Source: Micromonospora sonchi
GTDB taxonomy: Bacteria > Actinomycetota > Actinomycetes > Mycobacteriales > Micromonosporaceae
DNA: 64,000 bases
Direction: 5' to 3'
NCBI RefSeq assembly: GCF_014646235.1
Contig: NZ_BMNB01000002.1
Location: forward strand, 248,001 to 312,000
Positions 48,596-56,815 of this stretch are shown here, one piece after another. How positions within the stretch are numbered: the stretch's first letter is position 1; each line of letters begins with the position of its first letter. The notes beneath the pieces are model-generated. The model worked only from the letters and a program-made list of their open reading frames with translations. It had not been told where the DNA came from and made no database searches. The translations under genes were made by a program, and so were the position numbers.

Positions 48596-50728
48596 TCACC
48601 CGGCGACGTGCTGCGGCGCGAAGGTCCGCTGCGCCGGAACCGCGGTGGGGGTCACCGTCAGCCCTGCCGGCAGCCGGGACACCGTGGCGTGTCCGGTGTT
48701 GTCGACGCTGACCTCGACGTCGGCGTCGGCCACCCGAAGCCTGGCCACCGACACCCCGCCGAAGCGCGGACCGGCCAGCGGCGCCACGCGTACCGTGCCG
48801 GCGGGCACGTCGGGATAGACGCCGGCGGCGACGTGCAGCAGCGACACCGCCGCAGCGGCCGACCAGGCCTGGGGACGGCAGGCTGCCGGGTACGGCACCG
48901 GCCGGCCGAGCACATCCCGCTCGTCGCCGCCGTGCAGCTCCGGCAACTGGTAGTCGAACGCCTCGGCGGCGGCGAGCAGGCCGTCGGCCAGGCGCAGGGC
49001 GGGCTCGTGGAAGCCGGCGCGGGCCAGGCCGGTGAGCGCGATGGCGGTGTCGTGGGTCCAGACCGAGCCGCAGTGATACGACAGCGGGCTGAAGCCACCG
49101 TCGTGGGTGGACATGGTCCGCAGCCCGAACGCCCCGCTCATGGCGTCGGTGCCGAGCAGCCGGGCGACCTGTGCCTGCTCGTCGGCGTCGAGCAGGCCGG
49201 TGCCGAGCAGGTGGCCGATGTTGCTGGTCAGCGAGTCGACGGGGCGCTTGTCCCGGTCCAGCGCCAGGGCCGGCTGCGGGCCGTACGGACCGTCCACCCA
49301 GTACGCGGCCCGGAAGCGGGCGGCGAGCCGGCCGGCCCACTCGCGCCACCGGTCGGCGCCGGGGCGGCCGAACGCGTCGAGCAGCGCGGCGGCGTTGACG
49401 GCGGCCTCGTGCGCGTAGCCCTGCACCTCGGCCAGCGCGATCGGCCCGCTGGCCAGGCTCCCGTCACGGAACCGGACGGCGTCGCCGGAGTCCTTCCAGC
49501 CCTGGTTGGACAGCCCGTGCCCGCTGGTGTCGAGGTACTCGACCAGGCCGTCGCCGTCGGCGTCGGCGTGCTCGCCCAGCCAGCCGAGCGCGGCCTCGAG
49601 GTGCGGCAGCAGGGGCTCGACCTGTTCGGCGGGCAGCCCCCAGCGCCAGGCATCGTGCAGCAGGTTGACCCAGAGCATGGTGGCGTCGACGGTGCCGTAG
49701 TAGGCCGGTGGCAGGCGTAGCCCATTGGCGGGCAGGTTGACTTCGCCGCGCCGCAGCTCGTGCAGGATCTTGCCGGGTTGTTCGGCGGTAGCCGGGTCGG
49801 TGTGTCGGCCCTGGCGGCGGGCCAGCACGCGCAGCGTGCCGGCGGCCAGGTCGGTGCCGAGCGGCAGCAGCATCCGGGCGGCCCAGAGGCTGTCCCGGCC
49901 GAAGAGGGTGAGGAACCAGGGCACGCCGGCGGCGAGGAAGACGTCGTCCGGGGCGTCGGGGTCGGCCAGGCGCAGCGCGTGCAGGTCGTCGAGGGCGCGG
50001 CGCAGCAGCCGGTCCAGCCGCCGGTCGTCGGCGCGTACCTCCGGCCGGGACCAGGTCGGCTCCGCCGGCGGGTACGCGACGACGGCGCGGGGATCGGTGA
50101 CGGCCAGCCGCCAGCGCAGGGTCCGGGTCTCCCGGGGGCCGAGGGTGACCGGCCAGGTCAGGCGGGGCGCGTCGGCCCGGTCACCGGCCAGGTCGAGTTC
50201 CGCCCCCTCGGCGGTGACGGTGACGGTGGTGCCGCCGGCGGTCCAGCTGAGCCGGTCCGACGCGAGCGCTTGCGCGGGCAGCGGCGGGCTGCTGAAACCG
50301 GTCTTGACCCGTTCGATCGGGGCGAGGTCGCAGCCGAGGTCGAGGGTGACGGTGGCCCGCACCGGCACGGCGGCGGTGGAGACCACGCGGATCTCCTCGA
50401 TCAGGCCGTACGGTTCGAGGCGGCGGGTCCGGTCGAGCCGGACGGTCGGGTCGGGGCCGGGGTCGCCGAGCCAGCGGGCCAGGCCGACGAAGCGGGCGGC
50501 GTCGGCGCTGACGGGCGCGTGGCCGATCGTCTCCGGCTCCCGCTCGTCGATGCGCAGTTCGGCGCGGGAGAGCACGCGGGTGTCGGCATGGAAGACGCCC
50601 TGGACGCCGAGCGGCCGGATCTGCCCGGCGGGGTCCCCGAGTGCGCTGGTCGGCGCGAGGACGACCCCCACCAGGTCGTGCAGCAGGGGTTGCAGGTGAC
50701 GTGCGGTCACGTACGGCTCCAGGTTCAT
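48596..50728 (-). CDS. Amylo-alpha-1,6-glucosidase-like (glycogen-debranching type) glycoside hydrolase
   Basis: A 710-residue cytoplasmic protein. The N-terminal beta domain (about 10-230) is of the GDE_N_bis type (GVQGVFHADTRVLSRAEL). The (alpha/alpha)6 catalytic domain (about 270-640) has FLTLFGRDSLWAARML, NLPANGLRLPPAYYGTVDAT, LSNQGWKDSGDAVRF and GSVWTHDTAIAL. ATG at 50728 is the best start, though its RBS is weak. It is divergent from a LacI gene that leads a CUT1 importer operon, with two inverted operators between. It likely trims imported oligosaccharides. The exact linkage is not evident. Confidence 0.85.
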   Translation of the reverse strand: MNLEPYVTARHLQPLLHDLVGVVLAPTSALGDPAGQIRPLGVQGVFHADTRVLSRAELRIDEREPETIGHAPVSADAARFVGLARWLGDPGPDPTVRLDRTRRLEPYGLIEEIRVVSTAAVPVRATVTLDLGCDLAPIERVKTGFSSPPLPAQALASDRLSWTAGGTTVTVTAEGAELDLAGDRADAPRLTWPVTLGPRETRTLRWRLAVTDPRAVVAYPPAEPTWSRPEVRADDRRLDRLLRRALDDLHALRLADPDAPDDVFLAAGVPWFLTLFGRDSLWAARMLLPLGTDLAAGTLRVLARRQGRHTDPATAEQPGKILHELRRGEVNLPANGLRLPPAYYGTVDATMLWVNLLHDAWRWGLPAEQVEPLLPHLEAALGWLGEHADADGDGLVEYLDTSGHGLSNQGWKDSGDAVRFRDGSLASGPIALAEVQGYAHEAAVNAAALLDAFGRPGADRWREWAGRLAARFRAAYWVDGPYGPQPALALDRDKRPVDSLTSNIGHLLGTGLLDADEQAQVARLLGTDAMSGAFGLRTMSTHDGGFSPLSYHCGSVWTHDTAIALTGLARAGFHEPALRLADGLLAAAEAFDYQLPELHGGDERDVLGRPVPYPAACRPQAWSAAAAVSLLHVAAGVYPDVPAGTVRVAPLAGPRFGGVSVARLRVADADVEVSVDNTGHATVSRLPAGLTVTPTAVPAQRTFAPQHVAG

Positions 50729-50789
50729 CGGGGGAACTGCCCCTTGACAGACGTTTCCGGGCGGTGCAGAGTCCGAAACACTCCAGCAA

Positions 50790-50833
50790 CTTGAACGATC
50801 CAATCCTGCCTCATCCGAATTGGATCGTTCAAG
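50790..50833. promoter_or_regulatory. Inverted pair of LacI operators between GH and lacI
   Basis: CTTGAACGATCCAAT (50790-50804) and ATTGGATCGTTCAAG (50819-50833) are exact reverse complements separated by 14 bp. Each 15-mer is itself an imperfect dyad (TTG...CAA), so this can be two operators facing the two divergent promoters. Confidence 0.7.
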
Positions 50834-50851
50834 CCCCCCGAAAGGCATGAC

Positions 50852-51844
50852 GTGGCAGAAAAGGTGACCATCGCGACAGTGGCCCGGCACGCCCAGGTCA
50901 GCCGGCAGACCGTGTCCAACGTCATCAACGCCCCGCAACTGGTGCGGCCGGAGACGCGACAGCGGGTGCAGGACGCGATCGTCGCTCTGGGCTACCGGGC
51001 CAACCAGGCCGCCCGGCAGATGCGTACCGGCCGTTCCCGGCTGATCGCGGTCCGCATCGAACCGACCCGCGACGGCATCAACGGCACGGTGCTCGACCGC
51101 TTCCTGCACGGGCTCACCGAGACCGCCGAGGCGTCCGGCTACCGCGTCATGCTCTACACCGCACCCGACGTCGACCGCGAGATCGCCGCGTACGGGGACC
51201 TGCTCAGCGCGTACGAACTGGACGGTTTCGTGATCACCGGCACCGACCACGGCGACCCGCGTACCGCCTGGCTGGCCGAACGCGAGATCCCGTTCGTCAC
51301 CTTCGGCCGGCCGTGGGACCACCCGCACGCGCACAGCTGGGTCGACGTCGACGGCGCCGCCGGCACCGCCGAGGCAACCGCCCACCTGGTCACGGCCGGA
51401 CACCACCGCACCGGGTTCATCGGCTGGCCGGCCGGCTCCGGCGTCGGTGACGACCGCCGCGCGGGCTGGCGGCGCGCACTGCTCGACGCGGGCATGGACC
51501 CCGACGGACTCGACGTCCAGACCGAGGACGGCATCGCCGAGGGCGCGCGGGCGGCGCGGGAGTTGCTGGGGCGGCCCGTCCCACCCAGCGCCCTGGTCTG
51601 CGCCAGCGACTCGCTCGCCCTCGGCGCCCTCCAGACGCTGCGCTCGGCCGGCACCGCCGTGCCGGTGATCGGTTTCGACGACACCCCGGTCGCCGCCGCG
51701 GTCGGCCTCAGCAGCGTCAGCCAACCCCTCGGCGACGCCGCCGCCCGCTGCGTCGACCTGCTCACCGACCTGCTCGACGGGCCGCACCGCGACCCCCGGC
51801 AGGTGCTGCTACGACCCGCGTTGGTCCTGCGGCACCCCGCCTGA
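50852..51844 (+). CDS. LacI-family regulator of the oligosaccharide cluster
   Basis: A 330-residue LacI-family protein. The HTH is VTIATVARHAQVSRQTVSNV with the hinge LGYRANQAARQMR. The effector domain has ALVCASDSLALGALQTL and VIGFDDTPVAAAVGL. GTG at 50852 has AAAGG upstream. It precedes the binding-protein gene by 34 bp and is probably co-transcribed with the importer, under its own control through the inverted operators at 50790-50833. Confidence 0.92.
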   Translation: MAEKVTIATVARHAQVSRQTVSNVINAPQLVRPETRQRVQDAIVALGYRANQAARQMRTGRSRLIAVRIEPTRDGINGTVLDRFLHGLTETAEASGYRVMLYTAPDVDREIAAYGDLLSAYELDGFVITGTDHGDPRTAWLAEREIPFVTFGRPWDHPHAHSWVDVDGAAGTAEATAHLVTAGHHRTGFIGWPAGSGVGDDRRAGWRRALLDAGMDPDGLDVQTEDGIAEGARAARELLGRPVPPSALVCASDSLALGALQTLRSAGTAVPVIGFDDTPVAAAVGLSSVSQPLGDAAARCVDLLTDLLDGPHRDPRQVLLRPALVLRHPA

Positions 51845-51878
51845 AATCCCGTCCCTCACCCCAGGAGAGAAAGACACG

Positions 51879-53129
51879 ATGACACCTCGCGCCCTCACCC
51901 GCGTGGCCGTCGCCGGCCTCACCACCGCCGCCCTGTTCGGCACCGCCGCCTGCGGCAGCGGCTTCGACGACTCCACCGGCGAGACCGCCCAGTCCACCGG
52001 ACCGGCCAACCTGCAGATCATGATCGGCTCCTCCGGGGACGCCGAGACCAAGGCCGTGCAGGACGCCGCCGCGGCCTGGGCCACCGCCTCGGGCAACCAG
52101 GCCACCGTCTTACCCGCACAGGATCTGACCCAGCAGCTCGGCCAGGGGCTGGCCGGCGGCAGCCCGCCGGACGTCTTCTACGTCGACGCCGCGCGCTTCG
52201 CCGACTACGCCAGCGTGGGTGCGCTCGAACCGTACGGCGACAAGATCAGCAACGTCGACGACTTCCACGAGAGCCTGCGCACCACCTTCACCTACGACGG
52301 CAAGCTGTACTGCGCGCCCAAGGACTTCTCCACCCTCGCCCTCCAGATCAACACCGACCTGTGGAGCAAGGCCGGCCTGACCGACGCCGACGTGCCGACC
52401 ACCTGGGACCAGCTCACCGCCACCTCGCGGAAGATCAAGGCGAAGGGGATGGTGCCGCTGGCGCTCGGCGACACCCGCGACCGCATCGGCGCCTTCCTCG
52501 TGCAGAACGGTGGCTGGCTGCTCAGCCAGGACGGGCGTACGCCCACCGGCGACACCGCCGAGAACGTGGCCGCGCTGACGTACGTCAAGGAACTGGTCAC
52601 CGAGGGCCTCGCCCGCTTCCCGAAGCAGCTCGACGCAGGCTGGTCCGGTGAGGCGTTCGGCAAGGGCTCGGCCGTGATGACCATCGAGGGCAACTGGATC
52701 AAGGGCGCCCTGCAGAACGACTTCCCGAAGATCAAGTACCAGGTGGTCGAGCTGCCGGCGGGCCCGGCGGGCAAGGGCACCCTCTCCTTCACCCAGTGCT
52801 GGGGCATCGCCGCGAAGTCCCAGTACAAGGAGCAGGCGATCAAGTTCGTGGAGGCGATGACCAGCGGCGAGCAGCAGATGGCCTTCGCCAAGGCGTTCGG
52901 CGTGATGCCGTCCCGCCAGTCGGTCCGTGACCAGTACACCTCGGCGTTCCCCGCCGACAAGCCGTTCATCGACGGCGCGGAGTACGCCCAGGGTCCGGTG
53001 AACGCGCCGAAGATGGACAGCGTCCTGCAGGACCTCGAGGCCGGCCTCCAGGGCCTGGCCAACGGCGACCCGAAGAGCATCCTCGCCAGCTACGACAAGA
53101 ACGCACGGGCCGTGCTCGGCGGCAGCTGA
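51879..53129 (+). CDS. CUT1 substrate-binding lipoprotein of the oligosaccharide cluster
   Basis: A 416-residue SBP family 1 lipoprotein with lipobox GTAAC (Cys25). Family segments are GGSPPDVFYVDAARFADYA, APKDFSTLALQINTDLW and SFTQCWGIAAKSQ. AGGAGA stands before the ATG. It is followed by a strong GGGGCCCC stem-loop and then two permease genes. Given the neighbouring debranching-type enzyme, the ligand is probably a glucose-containing oligosaccharide (inferred). Confidence 0.9.
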   Translation: MTPRALTRVAVAGLTTAALFGTAACGSGFDDSTGETAQSTGPANLQIMIGSSGDAETKAVQDAAAAWATASGNQATVLPAQDLTQQLGQGLAGGSPPDVFYVDAARFADYASVGALEPYGDKISNVDDFHESLRTTFTYDGKLYCAPKDFSTLALQINTDLWSKAGLTDADVPTTWDQLTATSRKIKAKGMVPLALGDTRDRIGAFLVQNGGWLLSQDGRTPTGDTAENVAALTYVKELVTEGLARFPKQLDAGWSGEAFGKGSAVMTIEGNWIKGALQNDFPKIKYQVVELPAGPAGKGTLSFTQCWGIAAKSQYKEQAIKFVEAMTSGEQQMAFAKAFGVMPSRQSVRDQYTSAFPADKPFIDGAEYAQGPVNAPKMDSVLQDLEAGLQGLANGDPKSILASYDKNARAVLGGS

Positions 53130-53137
53130 GTGATTGC

Positions 53138-53179
53138 AGGGGCCCCTTCCTATACCGCAGGCGTTAAGAAGGGGCCCCT
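53138..53179 (+). terminator. Intercistronic stem-loop between binding-protein and permease genes
   Basis: Arms AGGGGCCCCTTC (53138-53149) and GAAGGGGCCCCT (53168-53179) are perfectly complementary around an 18-base loop containing GTTAA. It is the Micromonospora-type repeat also seen at 13443 and 58556, here inside an operon. Partial termination or 3'-end protection would give more binding protein than permease. Confidence 0.65.
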
Positions 53180-53207
53180 CCTTCCACCCGATCCGAAGGG
53201 AGGGCAA

Positions 53208-54329
53208 GTGGCGACGGATGTGCTGGCGACACCGACGAGCGTGAGTGGTGAGCCCGGCCGACGCCGACGTGGTGGCGTACGCGCCAACGAGAACATCGCG
53301 GGCTGGCTGTTCGTCGCGCCGGTGATCATCATCCTCGGGCTGTTCCTGCTGCTGCCGATCCTGATGGCGCTCTGGGTCAGCCTCACCAGCTGGAACGGGC
53401 AGGGCAGCCCGTTCACCCGCGAGGTGCCGTTCGTCGGCACCGACAACTACACCCGGCTGTTCACCTCGGAGGGCCTGGCCCGCCGGGACTTCATGACCAG
53501 CATCCGCAACAACGTCTACTACGTGGCGCTGGTGGTGCCCACGCAGACGGTGCTGGCCCTCGGCCTGGCCCTGGTGGTGAACAACCGGCTGCTCAAGGGC
53601 AAGAGCTTCTTCCGCACCGCCTTCTACTTCCCCTCCGTCACCAGCTCGGTGGCGATCAGCGTGGTCTTCCTGTTCCTGTTCGCCAACTCCGGCGCGGTCA
53701 ACAACCTGCTGGCGATGTTCGGCATCAGCGGACCGCAGTGGTTCGCCGACTCCCGGGGCGTACTGCACCTGCTGCTCGGCGTGGTCGGGGTGGACACCCC
53801 ACCGACCGCGCTGACCGAGGGCGGTCCGCTCGGCCTGAGCTGGTGGGAGTGGTTCAGCGGGCCCAGCGTCGCGATGACGTCCATCATCGCGCTGGTGATC
53901 TGGACCACCTCCGGCACGTTCATGCTGATGTTCCTCGCCGCCCTGCAGAACGTGCCGGTCGCGCTGGAGGAGGCGAGCACGCTGGACGGGGCGGGCCGTT
54001 GGCAGCGGTTCCGTCACGTCACCCTGCCGCTGATCAAGCCGACCACGTTCCTGGTGCTCACCCTCGGTCTGATCGGCTCCTGGCAGGTGTTCGACCAGGT
54101 GTACGTGATGAGTCAGGGCGAACCGGCCAAGACCACCCTCACCCCGGCCTACCTGTCGTACCGCACCGCGTTCCGCGACTTCGAGTACGGCTCCGGCGCG
54201 GCCATCTCGTTCGTCCTGTTCCTGATCATCATCGTGTTCACCCTCGTCCAGCGTCGGGTGATGGCCGACCGGGACACCGACCGCCCCCGCTGGGGCCGGC
54301 GGCGTAGATCGGAGGGATCCGCCCGATGA
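53208..54329 (+). CDS. CUT1 sugar ABC transporter permease, MalF type
   Basis: A 373-residue permease with six to seven membrane segments and the EAA loop EEASTLDGAGRWQRFRHVTLPLI. An extra loop between segments (about 190-235) is longer than usual. GTG at 53208 follows GGGAGGG and lies just after the stem-loop. Upstream in-frame codons read through that repeat and are unlikely to be coding. Its stop overlaps the next gene (ATGA). Confidence 0.9.
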   Translation: MATDVLATPTSVSGEPGRRRRGGVRANENIAGWLFVAPVIIILGLFLLLPILMALWVSLTSWNGQGSPFTREVPFVGTDNYTRLFTSEGLARRDFMTSIRNNVYYVALVVPTQTVLALGLALVVNNRLLKGKSFFRTAFYFPSVTSSVAISVVFLFLFANSGAVNNLLAMFGISGPQWFADSRGVLHLLLGVVGVDTPPTALTEGGPLGLSWWEWFSGPSVAMTSIIALVIWTTSGTFMLMFLAALQNVPVALEEASTLDGAGRWQRFRHVTLPLIKPTTFLVLTLGLIGSWQVFDQVYVMSQGEPAKTTLTPAYLSYRTAFRDFEYGSGAAISFVLFLIIIVFTLVQRRVMADRDTDRPRWGRRRRSEGSAR

Positions 54330-55210
54330 CCACAGTGGCCGACCGTCCGGCGGCGCCCGCGCGCCGCGGCGACCGCGGTCCGCGCACCCTCGCCACCCGT
54401 TTCCTGGGGTACGCGGTCCTGGTCTTCTTCTCGCTGGTCTTCCTCTACCCGTTCGTCATCCAGATCGGCAACTCGTTCAAGACCGAGCCCGACGCCGCGG
54501 CCAACCCGCTGTCGCCGATCCCCGATTCGATCGTGCTCGACGGGTTCGTACGGATCTTCGCCGGCACCAACTTCCCGCTCTGGCTCGGCAACTCGCTGCT
54601 GGTGACGGTGGTGGTCACCGCCGGGCGGGTCTTCTTCTGCTCGCTCGCCGGGTACGCCCTGGCCCGGCTGCGCTTCCGCGGACGCTCCGGGCTCTTCGCG
54701 GCGGTCATCGCGGTGATGGCGGTACCGGGTGTGGTGCTGCTGATCCCGAAGTTCCTGGTGCTCAACCAGCTCGGCATCTACAACAGCTACACCGCGCTGA
54801 TCGTGCCGCTGCTCGCCGACGCCGCCGGCGTGTTCATCATGAAGCAGTTCTTCGAGTCGATCCCGGTCAGCGTCGAGGAGGCGGCCCGCATCGACGGCGC
54901 GAGCATCTTCCGTACCTTCTGGTCGGTGGTGCTGCCGATGGCGAAGCCGGCGCTGATCACGCTGACCATCCTCTCCTTCCAGGGCTCCTGGAACGAGTTC
55001 CCGCACAGTCTGGTCGCCGTGCAGGACCCGAGCCTGTTCACCCTGCCCCGGGGCCTCGCCGACCTGGTCAGCGGCTCACTGGGCAAGGGCACCCAGTACC
55101 CCCTCAAACTCGGCGCCGCCCTGCTCGCCACCATCCCCGTCGCCATCATCTTCGTGATCTTCCAACGCTACTTCGTCCGCGACGCCAACGAAGGCGCCGA
55201 CAAAACCTGA
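54326..55210 (+). CDS. CUT1 sugar ABC transporter permease, MalG type
   Basis: A 294-residue permease with six membrane segments and the EAA loop EEAARIDGASIFRTFWSVVLPMAKP. It overlaps the MalF-type gene by 4 bp and ends the operon, followed by a strong palindrome at 55226. No ATPase gene is present in the cluster, so a shared MsiK-like ATPase elsewhere is expected. Confidence 0.92.
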   Translation: MTTVADRPAAPARRGDRGPRTLATRFLGYAVLVFFSLVFLYPFVIQIGNSFKTEPDAAANPLSPIPDSIVLDGFVRIFAGTNFPLWLGNSLLVTVVVTAGRVFFCSLAGYALARLRFRGRSGLFAAVIAVMAVPGVVLLIPKFLVLNQLGIYNSYTALIVPLLADAAGVFIMKQFFESIPVSVEEAARIDGASIFRTFWSVVLPMAKPALITLTILSFQGSWNEFPHSLVAVQDPSLFTLPRGLADLVSGSLGKGTQYPLKLGAALLATIPVAIIFVIFQRYFVRDANEGADKT

Positions 55211-55225
55211 CCCCACCCACCCACC

Positions 55226-55284
55226 GTTGATCATGAGGTTAGCGGCAGTCTAGAGCAACAACTGCCGCCAACCTCATGATCAAC
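55226..55284. terminator. Long inverted repeat between convergent permease and peptidase genes
   Basis: Arms 55226-55249 and 55261-55284 are 24 bases each with one mismatch; the ends read GTTGATCATGAGG and CCTCATGATCAAC. An 11-base loop separates them. The length and position between convergent genes fit a bidirectional terminator. Confidence 0.7.
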
Positions 55285-55367
55285 AGGGTCTGGGTGGGAC
55301 GGTGACCTCGCTCGACGGGTTTTCAAGCCTTGGACGGCGAAGGAGCGGTATCGCCCGGCGCGTGATC

Positions 55368-56012
55368 TCAGGCGGGACAGTTGTTGCTGGTCAGCCGCAC
55401 GGTGTACTCGGCGTCGTCGTGGGTGATGCCGGAGGGCTGCCCGTCGAACCAGGTCTCCACCTTCTCCCAACCCCGGCGCTGCTCGTAGTGCAGGTGCGGC
55501 GCGCCGGAGTTGCCGGTGCTGCCGATCCGGCCGAGCTGCTCGCCCTGAGCGACCCGCTGCCCGACCTCCACCAGTGGCGGTTCGAGCAGGTGCAGGTACT
55601 GGGTCTCCCACCGGCCGCCGTGGTCGATCTTCACCCAGTAGCCGCCGCCGCGACCCCGAGGGCCGTCCGGGTTGTCGGGGGTACGCCCACCGAGGGAACC
55701 GTTGATCCCGGCCACGGTGACGGTGCCCGCGTACGAGGCGAGCACCGGCTGGCCCCACGGGTCGCCGTCGAGGGGGAAGAAGTCCACGTCGTACTCGCCG
55801 TGCCCGGGGTAGGTGCCGATCTGCCACGTCTCGCCGCAGCCGACGGGCATCTGGAACAAGGGTCGCGGACCCGCCGGCAACAGCTGCGGCACCGCGAACA
55901 CGGCAGCGGCGACGAGCACCCCGACCGCACCGACGACAAGCATCAGGCGCAGCAGGCGTCTGCGGCTACGGCGGTGGGATCGGGGGTGGTCGGTCGTCAC
56001 GGCCCAGAGCAT
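55368..56012 (-). CDS. Membrane-anchored M23-family metallopeptidase
   Basis: A 214-residue protein with an Arg-rich cytoplasmic start, one membrane segment (about residues 23-45) and an extracytoplasmic LytM domain. The Zn motifs are visible as PGHGEYDVDFFPLDG (His and Asp), LHLLEPP and HLHYEQ. ATG at 56012 is the likely start. TTG 56027 and GTG 56000 are alternatives. It probably acts on peptidoglycan cross-bridges. Confidence 0.85.
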   Translation of the reverse strand: MLWAVTTDHPRSHRRSRRRLLRLMLVVGAVGVLVAAAVFAVPQLLPAGPRPLFQMPVGCGETWQIGTYPGHGEYDVDFFPLDGDPWGQPVLASYAGTVTVAGINGSLGGRTPDNPDGPRGRGGGYWVKIDHGGRWETQYLHLLEPPLVEVGQRVAQGEQLGRIGSTGNSGAPHLHYEQRRGWEKVETWFDGQPSGITHDDAEYTVRLTSNNCPA

Positions 56013-56043
56013 GGCAGACGCCGGCAAGACGCCGCCGCAGGGC

Positions 56044-56508
56044 TCAGCCCGGCAGGGCCGGCACGGCGGTACCGGTGGGCGTCGGGGCTGGCACCGGAAT
56101 CACGACGACGGGGCAGGTGGCCTTGCGTACGCACTCCTCGCTCACCGAACCGAGCACGGTGTGCCGCAGCCGGCCGTGGCCGTGGCTGCCGAGCACCAGC
56201 AGGTCGGCCCTGCGCGCGACGGCGGACAGCACGTCGGCCGGGCGGCCCTCGAGAACCTCGGCGGCCACTGGAATCGCGGATCCGTCCCGGGTGATCGTCG
56301 CGATCTCCCGAGCCAGCAGGGCCTCGGCTCGTTCGTTCTCCTCGACCGGGTTGGGCGCGACCATGGCGCCGCCGTCCAGGCCGTCCCACCGCCAGGCGAT
56401 GACCGCCTGCACGGTGCCATTGCGCTCGGCCGCCTCGCGCGCCGCCCACCGCAGGGCCCGCCGGCCACCATCGGAACCGTCCACACCCACGACGATCAGA
56501 TAGCTCAT
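56044..56508 (-). CDS. Universal stress protein (UspA family)
   Basis: A 154-residue single-domain Usp. It begins SYLIVVGVDGSDGGRRALRWA and has the ATP-binding motif GSHGHGRLRHTVLGSVSEE (G-2x-G-9x-GS). ATG at 56508 has GGGAG eight bases upstream. A GTG three codons earlier is possible. It lies 31 bp upstream of the peptidase gene on the same strand and might share a transcript with it. Confidence 0.92.
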   Translation of the reverse strand: MSYLIVVGVDGSDGGRRALRWAAREAAERNGTVQAVIAWRWDGLDGGAMVAPNPVEENERAEALLAREIATITRDGSAIPVAAEVLEGRPADVLSAVARRADLLVLGSHGHGRLRHTVLGSVSEECVRKATCPVVVIPVPAPTPTGTAVPALPG

Positions 56509-56692
56509 CGTCCTCACTCCCTTTCGTCCTCCCTTCCAGTGCAGTCCTGGTACGAGGGTCGGGCCAGCGGCCGAAGTCCCGGTACGCCGGGACCAACGGC
56601 CCCGGGCCGGTCGGTGCCGGCCATCGGTGGCCGGGGCATGCGCCGATCACCGTTGATCGACGACCTTGTGAAGCACCACGATCGCCTGATAG

Positions 56693-56801
56693 ACATCGGA
56701 TGTATCGCCGACTCATTGCCATATGACGTTGGGTGGGGAGCGACGGGTGAAGCTGCTGCGAGTGGATGCGCCGGAGGCGGGATCCCCGAAACATCAGACG
56801 C
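56693..56801. promoter_or_regulatory. GntR-type operators at the second fucose operon
   Basis: 56693-56703 reads ACATCGGATGT, a match to ACATCnGATGT, 44 bp before the GTG at 56747. 56791-56801 reads ACATCAGACGC, a weaker copy inside the small ORF. They connect this operon to the fucose genes 22-34 kb away. Confidence 0.6.
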
Positions 56802-56815
56802 TGGCGCCCGCATGA
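56747..56815 (+). pseudogene. 22-codon remnant of a fumarylacetoacetate-hydrolase-family gene
   Basis: GTG at 56747 has GGGGAG six bases upstream. The product starts VKLLRVDAPEAG, close to the N-terminus MKLLRVG.PG common in FAH-family 2,4-diketo-3-deoxy-sugar-acid hydrolases. It ends HQTLAPA, similar to the C-terminal tail of such enzymes, and its TGA overlaps the SDR start (ATGA). The middle of about 260 residues is absent. This looks like an in-frame internal deletion leaving start, stop and translational coupling intact. The terminal similarities are short, so chance or a genuine leader peptide remains possible. Confidence 0.5.
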
